Origin: Chloroflexota bacterium
GTDB lineage: Bacteria; Chloroflexota; Anaerolineae; B4-G1
Assembly: GCA_024232355.1 (NCBI GenBank)
Contig: JAAEPW010000438.1
Location: 1-25,948 of the forward strand
DNA length: 25,948 bases
Direction of reading: 5' to 3'
Shown: piece after piece, positions 8,684-16,830 of the stretch
How positions within the stretch are numbered: the first letter of the stretch is position 1
Layout of the letters: each line of letters opens with the position of its first letter
The notes under the pieces: generated by a model
What the model was told of the DNA's origin: nothing
Seen by the model: the letters and a program-made list of their open reading frames with translations, nothing else
Database searches by the model: none
Made by a program: the position numbers and the translations under genes

Positions 8684-8956
8684 TTAAAACCACGACATTC
8701 CCAGGATGATGGCCCCGATTATTGCAGGTCCACCCAAGATCAATGCGCTCACACGCGCGGCGCGTGTCGCACGCGGCGTGCGTTCACTGGTGAACGTCCA
8801 CACCAGCGCAACGCCTAGCAATGTCCACAACAACCAGACTGCGTAAACGACCCATTGTCCGATAGAAAACGTAACGTTTCTGCCATTCAGGAAAACCTGC
8901 ATTCCTCCTAGTGCCAAGATGCACAACACGCTGAGAACAGTCCACATTATAGTCAT
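8684..8956 (-). CDS. Small three-helix membrane protein, RdhB-like anchor
   Basis: The 90-residue product has three predicted membrane helices: about 3-21, 32-54 (starting GQWVVYAVWLLWTLL) and 69-88 (SALILGGPAIIGAIILGM). The segment FTSERTPRATRAA lies between helices 2 and 3. Size, topology and position directly downstream of the reductive-dehalogenase-like gene match RdhB membrane anchors. I chose ATG at 8956, which follows AAGGAG with a 7-base gap; the longer open frame overlaps rdhA and has no ribosome site. RdhB proteins hold RdhA at the membrane. Sequence similarity to known RdhB is weak by eye, so the family call rests mostly on context. Confidence 0.7.
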   Translation of the reverse strand: MTIMWTVLSVLCILALGGMQVFLNGRNVTFSIGQWVVYAVWLLWTLLGVALVWTFTSERTPRATRAARVSALILGGPAIIGAIILGMSWF

Positions 8957-8969
8957 CGGTGTACTCCTT

Positions 8970-10139
8970 CTATCGTCGGCCCCGATACCGTTTGTATGTC
9001 GGATCGATGAAATCCGGCCCCGGCGCGGTCTTGTACTTGCCATAGAACAGACTGTCCGCCCACGTCAGCAACTGCTGGTGAGGCCCACTGATGGTGGCGA
9101 ATTCGGCCATAGTTCTGTGGAACCAGTTATTGGGCTTGGTCCAGGGGCAAACGGCCAGGCAGACGCTGCAATCTGTGCCCACTGTGTGCCAGTAGCGGTA
9201 GCACGTTTCTTCGTTCAGCTTCCACTTTTTGATACCGTTGTACTCGACCTTGTCGCCCATAGGGATCGATTGGCTGGGACATTCCTCAGCGCAGACCTTG
9301 CAATAGTCACAAAATGACTGAGCACCAAGATCAACAGGGCCGTCGTGTTCTAACGGCATATCGGTAGTGACGATGGCCAAGCGGAGGGCCAGCCCCAATT
9401 CCTTGGTGATCAGATAACCGGCACGCGAAAGCTCTCCCAAACCACAATCCACCGCGACTGGTACCGCGAGCACTTGATAGTTTGTTAGGTGGTGAGCCCG
9501 AGCGGAATAGCCCATCATACGAATGTAATGGGCCAACTGCACAGACACCCAGGACCCCATCGCGTATCCTTTGGCCGTGGCGAGTAACGTCGGAAAGTCC
9601 GGGCCAGTCATTGACAAGTGATAATCCATCCGTATACCCAATGCAATGGCCGTGGGATGGTTCAGCGTAATGGGCGTTCCTGGATCAGGGTAACCCTCTT
9701 TGCCGCCACGAGACCGCCCAACGTGGGAGTAAACCCACTCTTGGCGCAAAGGGCCGATACTGACCAGGTCGGCTCCCAGATATCGAGCCATAGATTTGAC
9801 CTTGTAGGCCGCGCGTTCCGGCGGAAACTCGGCCTTTTCTTCAGCCGGTTCTCCGTCCACGATATCTTCCATACCCAGGCAGCCGGTTGCGGCGAACTGA
9901 GACTGGAACATGGGATCGTCAACGCTGCCTGTATTTCCCAGTTCGGGTATCTGGCCTAACTTTGTATCAAATTCCAGGTATTCAGGATGCGCCTCATAGT
10001 ATGCTTTGTGCTCTGGACCAGCTGGATCATGGTAACGAAAGAGATCTTTCCGGGAAAACAGGATATCGCGTTCGTCCCAACGCTTGATCTCGCCGACAAT
10101 ATCTTTTTCATAGGTGGGGGTTTCGACTTTTTTTGCCAT
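8970..10139 (-). CDS. rdhA: Reductive dehalogenase-like corrinoid/Fe-S protein without Tat signal
   Basis: The 389-residue product matches the RdhA catalytic domain: RMDYH, then GYAMGSWVSVQLAHYIRMMG, AVDCGLGELSRAGYLIT and TTDMPLEHDGPVDLG. These lead into the first cluster motif CX2CX2CX3CP (Cys277, 280, 283, 287). The second cluster has the RdhA-style spacing: Cys313, then 324, 327 and 331 (CX10CX2CX3CP). RdhA enzymes use a base-off corrinoid to remove halogens reductively. The N-terminus has no twin-arginine signal, so this protein should stay in the cytoplasm. A TTG at 10151 is possible, but AAGGAGG would sit only 1 base before it, so ATG at 10139 is preferred. A non-dehalogenating corrinoid reductase role is possible. 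Confidence 0.85.
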   Translation of the reverse strand: MAKKVETPTYEKDIVGEIKRWDERDILFSRKDLFRYHDPAGPEHKAYYEAHPEYLEFDTKLGQIPELGNTGSVDDPMFQSQFAATGCLGMEDIVDGEPAEEKAEFPPERAAYKVKSMARYLGADLVSIGPLRQEWVYSHVGRSRGGKEGYPDPGTPITLNHPTAIALGIRMDYHLSMTGPDFPTLLATAKGYAMGSWVSVQLAHYIRMMGYSARAHHLTNYQVLAVPVAVDCGLGELSRAGYLITKELGLALRLAIVTTDMPLEHDGPVDLGAQSFCDYCKVCAEECPSQSIPMGDKVEYNGIKKWKLNEETCYRYWHTVGTDCSVCLAVCPWTKPNNWFHRTMAEFATISGPHQQLLTWADSLFYGKYKTAPGPDFIDPTYKRYRGRR

Positions 10140-10185
10140 GTTGTTGCCCAAGCCTCCTTGTATGTGAATTTGCTGCTGGACACTC

Positions 10186-10240
10186 TTGCCACGAATTTCG
10201 CCGTTTCACTATTTCACCAAAGTCAGAAAATTCGTGGCAA
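10186..10240. repeat. Inverted repeat with 13-bp perfect arms upstream of the rdhA-like gene
   Basis: TTGCCACGAATTT at 10186-10198 is repeated in inverted form as AAATTCGTGGCAA at 10228-10240, with a 29-base spacer. It lies between dinB and the rdhA-like gene, about 47 bases before the rdhA ribosome site. It could be a weak terminator for the upstream unit, an operator, or a mobile repeat remnant. No poly-T tract follows it on the minus strand, which argues against a simple intrinsic terminator. Confidence 0.6.
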
Positions 10241-10258
10241 AAAGTTTACTCACTGCCG

Positions 10259-10807
10259 CTATGCTGCGGCGGCTTTCCGTTCCCACATTGCTTTGATTGC
10301 CTTGATCTCTCCCAGGTGCTCCCGGCTGTCTGTCATAAAGTTTCTGATGAACAAATAAGCCGGTTGTGGTTCTCCCGTCCAACCGGGCGCGGGCTGGTAG
10401 AGTGCTTTGGATGGCATGCGTTCCAGGTAGCCGTACAGGGCATTATACACTTGATTAAAGTATTCCAATAGTTTGTCAGCAGGCAGAATTGGAATTGCTT
10501 TCACTTGTGCTCGTGTATAGCCTGCCAAGTTGCCGAACCCGCCCCAACCAAGGCCGCGGGGGTCATAACCTGTCTGAGCAGCCCACCCCTGTGTGTACCA
10601 TAGTTCTGTGTCGGGTAGCTGGTTCTCCAACACTCGCACTTTTAGCAGATCGAACGCGCGGCTGAAATGCCACACCGTGACCGCGATGTTGTTCGCCTCG
10701 GCGTCCGGCTGCCAGTTCAGGGCCTGGAGCGACATTCCGTCCAGCACCCGGTTGACCCGCTTGGCAAAGTCTTGAAGCAAGTCGAGTAGAATTTCTTTGT
10801 CAGTCAT
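10259..10807 (-). CDS. DinB-family protein
   Basis: The 182-residue product is a four-helix-bundle DinB/DUF664-type protein. The opening helix contains LLDLLQDFAKRVNRVLDGMS and LNWQPDAEANNIAVTVWHFSRAFD. Metal-ligand-type histidines lie in VWHFSRAFD and in the final helix DSREHLGEIKAIKAMWER. DinB-like proteins include metal-dependent thiol (bacillithiol or mycothiol) S-transferases, but many have no known role. ATG at 10807 begins one base after the stop of the receiver-domain gene, so the two are co-transcribed as the tail of the pyrB/hydroxylase unit. Its link to the hydroxylase is unknown. Confidence 0.82.
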   Translation of the reverse strand: MTDKEILLDLLQDFAKRVNRVLDGMSLQALNWQPDAEANNIAVTVWHFSRAFDLLKVRVLENQLPDTELWYTQGWAAQTGYDPRGLGWGGFGNLAGYTRAQVKAIPILPADKLLEYFNQVYNALYGYLERMPSKALYQPAPGWTGEPQPAYLFIRNFMTDSREHLGEIKAIKAMWERKAAAA

Positions 10808-10808
10808 T

Positions 10809-11222
10809 TCATCTTCTCAGGTTCAACGTCTCTTCAATTGCTTTCCTGACTCTCAGTTTCAATTCTTCCGAGTCAAGTGGCTTGGCAATGTAATCGTCGG
10901 TTGCTCTCAATTTCGCTTTACGATGGTTGACCATTGGGTCGCTTTTCTGAGTGAGAAAGATGATGGGTATTTGTTCCGTACGTTCGTTAGCACGTAATTG
11001 GTTGCAGATGTATACTCCATCAGTGTCGGGTAACGAAATAGCAAGCAGAATCAAACTTGGGAGCCATTCTTCACTTGCGCTCAACGCGTCATAACCATGG
11101 TTGACTATTTTGATCATGTACCCTTCTTCTACAAGACATCTCGTTATCTTGCTAGAAGGGGGCGAGTTATTATCTACGATCAGCACACGATGCTTTGCCA
11201 AGTCTTTGGTACGGTTGGTCAT
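10809..11222 (-). CDS. Stand-alone receiver-domain protein lacking the phosphoacceptor Asp (pseudo-receiver)
   Basis: The 137-residue product is a single response-regulator receiver domain with no output domain. Strand 1 is RVLIVDNN (Asp17), the strand 3 region is LILLAISLPDTDG, Thr91 is in FLTQKSD, and Lys114 is in YIAKP. Thr and Lys of the active site are conserved, but the residue that is normally the phosphoacceptor Asp (LILLD) is Ala61, encoded GCT; one base change from GAT. One acidic-pair residue is Asn18. It should not be phosphorylated in the usual way. The open frame extends upstream, but ATG at 11222 overlaps the hydroxylase stop by one base (TAATG), giving coupled translation. Confidence 0.85.
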   Translation of the reverse strand: MTNRTKDLAKHRVLIVDNNSPPSSKITRCLVEEGYMIKIVNHGYDALSASEEWLPSLILLAISLPDTDGVYICNQLRANERTEQIPIIFLTQKSDPMVNHRKAKLRATDDYIAKPLDSEELKLRVRKAIEETLNLRR

Positions 11223-12694
11223 TACGATATCTTGGGTTCTGTCGCTGCGCAACTCGTCACCGCACGCACGATGCTGGTGAATCCAGTGCACCGGCAGCGA
11301 TTTCCCCTGAGATAATCCCGTATCTCGTCCTCCGTGGGAGACGGAATCTCTTGCAGCAAACTCTTGGACGTCATCAGCATTCCTGGCGTGCAGTAGCCAC
11401 ATTGGAATCCTGCGTGATCGATGAACGCATCCTGCAATGGGTCCAGTTCTCCATCAGGGCTTGCCAGCCCCTCGACGGTCACCACCTCGCTGCCATCAGC
11501 CGCAATCGCCAGCACCAGGCACGAAAAGGAGGGTTCGCCGTTCAGTAAGACCGTGCACGCGCCACACTCGCCAATGCCACAGCCATACTTGCTGCCCGTC
11601 AGTTCCAACCGCTCCCGCAACACGTTCAACAACAGTTCATTCGACCTGACCGGGAGGCGATACTGAACACCGTTGATCGTCAGTTCGATCTCGTGACTTG
11701 CGTCGCGTGCTACGTACTGCGTGATGCGTGATTCTCCTTGCCCCTTTGTCTCCTTGTTCTCTTGTTCCCTTGTTTCCTTATTTCCTTGTTCTTCTGCTCT
11801 CTCCCAAGCCAGTTGCAACACGTCGTGGGTGATCGCCTTGACGACCTCGCGCCGGTACCAGGCGGTCGAGCGTACATCGTCTATGGGCGTGATCTCTTCG
11901 GACGCGGCTTGGCCTGCTTGGAGCGCCAGCTCTGCACTGAACGGCTGCCCGGTCAGCACAGTCTCGGCTTTTGGAGTGCGCATTACTGTTGGTCCGACCG
12001 CTCCGAACGCCAACCGGCAATCGACGACGCGGTCGCCTTCTCGCACCAGGACCGCTGCCACACTCACTTTAGCCAGGTCAGCCTCTACGCGTGAGACCTT
12101 GATGAACGCGCTGCCGACCTTGCCTCCCGTTGGGGTGGGGAGGGTGGCGGAAACGAGCAACTCGCCCTTTTGCAAAGATGTTTTCCCAGGCCCAACCAGA
12201 AACTCTTCCAGGGACACAGTTCGCTCTCCATCAGGGCCAGCGAGTGTGAGTTGAGCGTCAAAGGCCATCAATGCGGGCACACTGTCGGACGCGGGCGAGC
12301 CGTTGCACGCGTTCCCACCGATGGTACCCATCATCTGGATTTGCGTAGAGCCAAAAGCGGCACATGCCTCCGACAACGCCGTATACTTGGCCTTGACCTG
12401 GGGAGCGTTGCGAACCGTCCGAATCGTGGTGAGCGCGCCGATCTCCAATTTGTCGTCTCGAGTGGTTATTCCGCCAAGTTCTGGAACATGGTTGATGTTG
12501 ACCACGTATTCGGGTGCGGTGCGCTCCATTTTTATTTGCACGATCAGGTCCGTGCCGCCTGCCAGCACCTCGGCGCGGTCGCCGTGCTTGTTTAGCAGCG
12601 AGACAGTTTCTTCCAATGAGCTAGGCTCCAGATACTCAAATTCCTGCACGAGGATGTGCGTGTTGGTCATCTGATAATGCTTGTGCTCGCTCAT
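11222..12694 (-). CDS. Fused FAD-binding and [2Fe-2S] subunit of a molybdenum hydroxylase
   Basis: The 490-residue product joins two normally separate subunits. The N-terminal part (about 16-290) is the FAD medium subunit: VLAGGTDLIVQIK and MMGTIGGNACNGSPASDS. The C-terminal part (about 335-485) is the [2Fe-2S] small subunit: YGCGIGECGACTVLL, CGYCTPGM and CRCTGF. The joining segment, about 298-332, is a low-complexity EQGNKETREQ-type linker encoded by a simple-sequence tract. ATG at 12694 follows GGAGAAG and overlaps the large-subunit stop by 4 bases. It transfers electrons from the Mo subunit to the final acceptor. I see no separate start codon with a ribosome site for the [2Fe-2S] half, so a true fusion is likely. 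Confidence 0.92.
   Translation of the reverse strand: MSEHKHYQMTNTHILVQEFEYLEPSSLEETVSLLNKHGDRAEVLAGGTDLIVQIKMERTAPEYVVNINHVPELGGITTRDDKLEIGALTTIRTVRNAPQVKAKYTALSEACAAFGSTQIQMMGTIGGNACNGSPASDSVPALMAFDAQLTLAGPDGERTVSLEEFLVGPGKTSLQKGELLVSATLPTPTGGKVGSAFIKVSRVEADLAKVSVAAVLVREGDRVVDCRLAFGAVGPTVMRTPKAETVLTGQPFSAELALQAGQAASEEITPIDDVRSTAWYRREVVKAITHDVLQLAWERAEEQGNKETREQENKETKGQGESRITQYVARDASHEIELTINGVQYRLPVRSNELLLNVLRERLELTGSKYGCGIGECGACTVLLNGEPSFSCLVLAIAADGSEVVTVEGLASPDGELDPLQDAFIDHAGFQCGYCTPGMLMTSKSLLQEIPSPTEDEIRDYLRGNRCRCTGFTSIVRAVTSCAATEPKIS
11700..11803. repeat. Simple-sequence tract inside the FAD/[2Fe-2S] fusion gene
   Basis: Bases 11732-11803 are a run of related pyrimidine-rich units (TCTCCTTG, TTCTCTTG, TTCCCTTG, TTTCCTTA). 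They are adjoined at 11700-11731 by an ACG/CGTGATGCGTG-type tract. On the coding strand it gives a Lys/Glu/Gln/Asn-rich linker. Such tracts normally lie between genes; here the tract is in frame and free of stops. Confidence 0.65.
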
Positions 12695-15045
12695 TTTGCT
12701 TCTCCCTTTTCTCTCAACGCAAACAGAATCATTTCTGGCGTGATCGGTAACTCGTAAAAACGTACCCCAATGGCGTTATAGATCGCGTTGGCATAGGCCG
12801 CCGCAACCGGATTGGTCGCGGCTTCTCCGATACCCTTGGCCCCGAACGGCCCGCTGGGTTCGTAAGTATTTGCAAAGTGGACGTCGATATCGGCCACGTA
12901 TGTGCTTTCGTCAATGGACGGTGTCTTGGCGTCAATCCAATAGCCGCCGGATGCGAGTTGCCCATCGGCGTTCCATTCGTTACTCTCGTATAGCGCGTAG
13001 CCCGCTCCCTTGGACAAACCGCCTTCTAACTGCCCTGCTGCCATCACCGGGTTAACGACCGTGCCGCAGTCGCTGCCCATCGCAGCTTTGACTGTGCGAA
13101 CCTGGCCTGTCCACGTGTCCACCTCGACGTCTACGAATACGGTGACGTAGGCTGGTGGACAGTTGACCGGCCGGTAGCTCTCTACAGCAGCGATGGTCTT
13201 CCAGCTCTCGGTCCAGCAACGGGTAGCGAGTTCCGAGAGAGTCATCCGGCGGTCCGGGATCGACGGCGCGTAGGCCACACCTTGCCCCAGTTCCTCGTCG
13301 TGCCCAAGCGTCAGTGCCTCTGGCATCACGTTCAGGTAACGGGCCGCCGTCTCTATGATTTCTTGCCGCACCGACTGCGCGGCCTTGACGGCAGCGCCAC
13401 CACCCGCGTAGACGCCTCGTGTAGCGTGGGTGACGCAGTCATAGACCGTCGAGCAGGTCTCGGCGGGCGCGAGGTTGACCTTGTCGAACGGCACGCAGAG
13501 CGCCTCGGCCACCAACTTGGCCAGTGCCTCCAATGTACCGCCACCGTGGTCCATTAACGCTGTGATAACGTCTACCGAGCCATCAATATTGATCTTGACC
13601 ATCGCGCCGGAAAAGTCGATCACGTCCCCAGGTTGGGGAGCGCCAGCGCTGGAGGTGTGGAAACCGCGTCCCACGCCGATGCCGCGGACGAGTCTGTTAC
13701 TTTGCAAGTCTGCGGGTTTGCTGTTTCTCTTTTCCCAACCGATGGATTCGGCTCCATGTTGCAAAAGCTCTGGTACCCCATCGCTTCGTACGATGGAACG
13801 GACCAGAGGGCCTTGTCCCCAAAAACTGTTTCCCATACCGACATAATTCTGGAGCCGTATTTCGACGGGATCCATATCTAGCTTTTCGGCTAGTTCGTCC
13901 ATCAGCGTTTCTACTGCGAACGTAACCTGCGGGTTGCCGAATCCCTGCATCGCGCAAGAGATGACCTTGTTGGTATAGACGGCCGTGCCCTTGTAGCGTA
14001 TATTAGGCAGCTTGTAAAGAGAGACGAGCCAGCCGATGCATACTCCCAGGAACGAGTAGGCTTGGATATTGTGCGATCCAATGTCGGCGATTGCCTCCAT
14101 CTTGGCACCCAAAAGTGTGCCATCCTTTTTGGCTGCCAGCTTGAGGCCAATCTGTACTCCGTAGCGCGTGTGATCGTGGGCATCTTCCTCCCGTGTCAGT
14201 GTCAGCTTGACCGGGCGGCGGGCCTTGAGGGACAGTGCGGCGCAGATGGGAATTGGCGGGTTCATCTGGATGCTAGAGCCGAACGTACCGCCGATGGGTA
14301 CGCGCTTGACGTTGACCTTGCTCAGCGGGATGTCAAATATCTGGCCTAGCAGGATGCGCACGTTGTGGATGGACTGGGTGGTGGGCCAGACCGTCAGGCC
14401 GCCATCCGGCTCTGGGCGGCAGACCACCGATTTGGTTTCCATCTGGGCGTGGTAGATTTTCGGCGTATTGAATGTGCCCTCGACGACGACGTCTGCCTCG
14501 GCAAAGGCCTGATCCACGTCGCCTTCTTCTACCTCACGATCGCACGCAATATTGCGCTCGATTTTGATTTCTTCTTCGCCCCACATCACCGTGTCATAGA
14601 CCGGTTCGGCTCCAGGCTCCATTGCCTTGACGGGGTCGGTAATCACTGGCAGTACCTCGTACTCGACCTTGATGGCGCGTACGGCTTTTTCTGCCAATTC
14701 TTCCGTCTCTGCGGCCACAGCGGCGACCGCCTCTCCCATCCGCCGCACCTTGTCGGCTAGGACGTAGTGGTCTTTGTGCAAGACGGTCGGGATGGTGATG
14801 ATACGTTCATTGTAGCGCACCTTGGGAATGTCGTCGAAAGTGATGCAGACGGCTCCCATCGCTTCCGCCTCGCTGACGTCAATGCTTTTGACGCGGGCGT
14901 GAGCATAAGGACTGGACAGGATGCGCCCGTGCAACATGCGCGGCAAACTGATGTCGACGGTGTACCTTTCCTGTCCGGTAACGCGGGCGACGCTATCCTT
15001 GCGACGCTCCACTTTGCCTAACACGCGAAACTCGCGTTGTTCCAT
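12691..15045 (-). CDS. Molybdenum hydroxylase (XDH family), Mo-cofactor large subunit with altered active-site motifs
   Basis: The 784-residue product covers the whole XDH large subunit, starting VLGKVERRKDSVARVTGQ. It keeps the C-terminal GPFGAKGIGEAA with the catalytic Glu741. Two usual Mo-site motifs differ: GGTFGSSI at 252-259 replaces GGGFGGKE, so the substrate-binding Glu is Ile259, and MQGFGNPQ replaces FRGFGGPQ, with Gln367 in place of Arg. This points to a substrate different from the other hydroxylase in the window. ATG at 15045 follows GGAGGAT. It is downstream of an IclR regulator and pyrB, and overlaps the FAD/[2Fe-2S] fusion gene. Its substrate cannot be read from sequence. Confidence 0.92.
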   Translation of the reverse strand: MEQREFRVLGKVERRKDSVARVTGQERYTVDISLPRMLHGRILSSPYAHARVKSIDVSEAEAMGAVCITFDDIPKVRYNERIITIPTVLHKDHYVLADKVRRMGEAVAAVAAETEELAEKAVRAIKVEYEVLPVITDPVKAMEPGAEPVYDTVMWGEEEIKIERNIACDREVEEGDVDQAFAEADVVVEGTFNTPKIYHAQMETKSVVCRPEPDGGLTVWPTTQSIHNVRILLGQIFDIPLSKVNVKRVPIGGTFGSSIQMNPPIPICAALSLKARRPVKLTLTREEDAHDHTRYGVQIGLKLAAKKDGTLLGAKMEAIADIGSHNIQAYSFLGVCIGWLVSLYKLPNIRYKGTAVYTNKVISCAMQGFGNPQVTFAVETLMDELAEKLDMDPVEIRLQNYVGMGNSFWGQGPLVRSIVRSDGVPELLQHGAESIGWEKRNSKPADLQSNRLVRGIGVGRGFHTSSAGAPQPGDVIDFSGAMVKINIDGSVDVITALMDHGGGTLEALAKLVAEALCVPFDKVNLAPAETCSTVYDCVTHATRGVYAGGGAAVKAAQSVRQEIIETAARYLNVMPEALTLGHDEELGQGVAYAPSIPDRRMTLSELATRCWTESWKTIAAVESYRPVNCPPAYVTVFVDVEVDTWTGQVRTVKAAMGSDCGTVVNPVMAAGQLEGGLSKGAGYALYESNEWNADGQLASGGYWIDAKTPSIDESTYVADIDVHFANTYEPSGPFGAKGIGEAATNPVAAAYANAIYNAIGVRFYELPITPEMILFALREKGEAK

Positions 15046-15071
15046 AACTCTATCCTCCTAAAACAATAGGT

Positions 15072-15851
15072 TCAACGATCAACGTCTTGCTCTCCACCGA
15101 GCAGCGTTGAGATTTGTTGGGCCGCACTGCGACAGAGCGTAACGTATTGTTGGGCCAGTTCTTTGGTGAACCGCAGGCTTGGTCCCACGATGCCGATGGC
15201 TGCCAGCACGTTACCATTTCGATCGTGAATGGGAGTAGCCACTCCCCAAGCGCCAACATCTGTTTCCTCAAGGCTCTCTGAGTACCCCCGCTCCCGAATC
15301 CGGGCCAACTCGGCCATCAGTTTGTCTGGGTCTGTGATCGTGTTCGTGCATACGGCTGGCAAACCCTGGTCGCGGATGATGGTCCGAACTTGGTCTTGTG
15401 GGAGATACGCCATCAAAATCTTGGAGGAAGCGCCAGCGTGAAGTGGGCGACGAATGCCTACCTCCAGCGTCAACCGCACCGAATGGCTGGTTTCGACCTT
15501 TTCGATGCAGACGACTTTTTGATTCTGGTGAATCGTCAATACGACGGTTTCACCCGTGGTGTCCACGAGATCGCGCATGATCGGTCGGGCGACGTGGCGC
15601 AGGTCCGTGCTCTCAGAGGCCATCTCCCCCCAGGCGACGAGGCGATAACCAAGCCGCCATCGTTTATCGTTTGGATCGCGGCGCAATATCCCGTGGATTT
15701 GCAGACCCGTGAGAAAACGATGCAGGGTACTCTTGGGCAATTCAAGGTAAAGACTCAACTCGGCCAAAGACCACGTTGGCTGCGTTGGGGAAAAGCAATC
15801 TAGCACTTGAACCAGGCGATCAACCGTCTTGACCGATGATGAGGCGCTCAT
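15072..15851 (-). CDS. IclR-family transcriptional regulator
   Basis: The 259-residue product has the IclR layout. An N-terminal winged helix-turn-helix (about 10-70) contains WSLAELSLYLELPKSTLHR and RRDPNDKRWRLGYRL. A C-terminal effector domain follows (about 85-250) with RRPLHAGASSKILMAYLP, a RERGYSESLEETDVGAWGVA segment, and GNVLAAIGIVGPSLR. IclR proteins bind a small organic effector and usually control the adjacent catabolic operon. ATG at 15851 follows GGAGGGAT, 13 bases after pyrB. Because it is inside the operon, autoregulation and control of the hydroxylase genes are likely (inference). Confidence 0.93.
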   Translation of the reverse strand: MSASSSVKTVDRLVQVLDCFSPTQPTWSLAELSLYLELPKSTLHRFLTGLQIHGILRRDPNDKRWRLGYRLVAWGEMASESTDLRHVARPIMRDLVDTTGETVVLTIHQNQKVVCIEKVETSHSVRLTLEVGIRRPLHAGASSKILMAYLPQDQVRTIIRDQGLPAVCTNTITDPDKLMAELARIRERGYSESLEETDVGAWGVATPIHDRNGNVLAAIGIVGPSLRFTKELAQQYVTLCRSAAQQISTLLGGEQDVDR

Positions 15852-15864
15852 ATCCCTCCAAAAG

Positions 15865-16794
15865 TTAGACCTGTCCTGTCACCAAAGCGATCAGCGCCAT
15901 CCGGGTGTAAACACCGTTCTCTGCCTGGCGGAAGTAAGCCGCGCCGGGCAATTCGTCGACGTCGGTGGTGATTTCGTCCACGCGCGGCAGGGGGTGCATC
16001 ACCGTCAGTTCGGGGCTGATCCGTTCTACCATCTCGCGCGTGAGGATATAGCTCCCCTTGAGTCGTTCGTACTCGGTGGGATCCTCAAAGCGTTCTTTCT
16101 GGATGCGCGTCATATAGAGCACGTTCGCTTCTGCTAACGCAGCTTCCAGATCGGTCGTCTCTTGTACCTTGACGCCTTGTTCGCGCAGCCGGGCAGTGAC
16201 CTCCGGCGGCATCTGTAAAGCATCGGGGGCGACAAAAATCAGCTTGCAGTCATAGTGCTTGTATACCTCGACGCCAGCGTGGACTGTTCGCCCGTATTTC
16301 AGGTCGCCGCACAGGACGATGGTATTTCCATCCACGTGTCCGCGCTCTGACCGAATCGTGAACAGGTCCAACAGAGCTTGGGTGGGATGTTGTCCTGCAC
16401 CATCGCCGCCGTTGAGCACTGGGACATCCGCTACCTGGGCGGCCTCTTTGGCCGAGCCAATTTTGGGATGTCGCATTGCAATGATGTCCACGTACCGGTC
16501 TATGTTGCGGATCGTGTCGGACAGCGACTCACCCTTGGAAGATGAAGATGTGCCCGCCGATGCGAACCCCACCACGCTACCTCCCAGACGGTTCATCGCC
16601 GTCTCGAACGAGAGCCGCGTGCGGGTGCTGGGCTCAAAAAAGAGCGCGCCCAAGACGTAGCCCCGCATCAAATCCAGCGAGCGTTTTTCCTGCACTTGCT
16701 TGCGCATATCCTCGGCCACGAGCATGATATGCTCGATTTCCTCGCGCGTAAATTGTGCTCCGTCGAGGATGTCTGTACCCTTGAAATTAACCAT
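15865..16794 (-). CDS. pyrB: Aspartate carbamoyltransferase catalytic subunit
   Basis: The 309-residue product is the normal length for PyrB. Carbamoyl-phosphate-binding motif FFEPSTRTR is at 52-60, the mobile-loop SSKGES ends at 90, HPTQALLD starts at 136, and HPLPRVDEI near the C-terminus is the aspartate-binding side. It joins carbamoyl phosphate and aspartate to N-carbamoylaspartate in pyrimidine synthesis, in the cytoplasm. A regulatory pyrI or other pyr gene is not nearby. ATG at 16794 follows AAAAAGGAG. The unit is read from a consensus promoter at 16960-16988 with a leader of about 160 bases. Its place at the head of a hydroxylase/IclR operon is unusual. Confidence 0.95.
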   Translation of the reverse strand: MVNFKGTDILDGAQFTREEIEHIMLVAEDMRKQVQEKRSLDLMRGYVLGALFFEPSTRTRLSFETAMNRLGGSVVGFASAGTSSSSKGESLSDTIRNIDRYVDIIAMRHPKIGSAKEAAQVADVPVLNGGDGAGQHPTQALLDLFTIRSERGHVDGNTIVLCGDLKYGRTVHAGVEVYKHYDCKLIFVAPDALQMPPEVTARLREQGVKVQETTDLEAALAEANVLYMTRIQKERFEDPTEYERLKGSYILTREMVERISPELTVMHPLPRVDEITTDVDELPGAAYFRQAENGVYTRMALIALVTGQV

Positions 16795-16830
16795 TGAAAC
16801 TTTTTCTCCTTTTTATTGTGTGATTATGGT

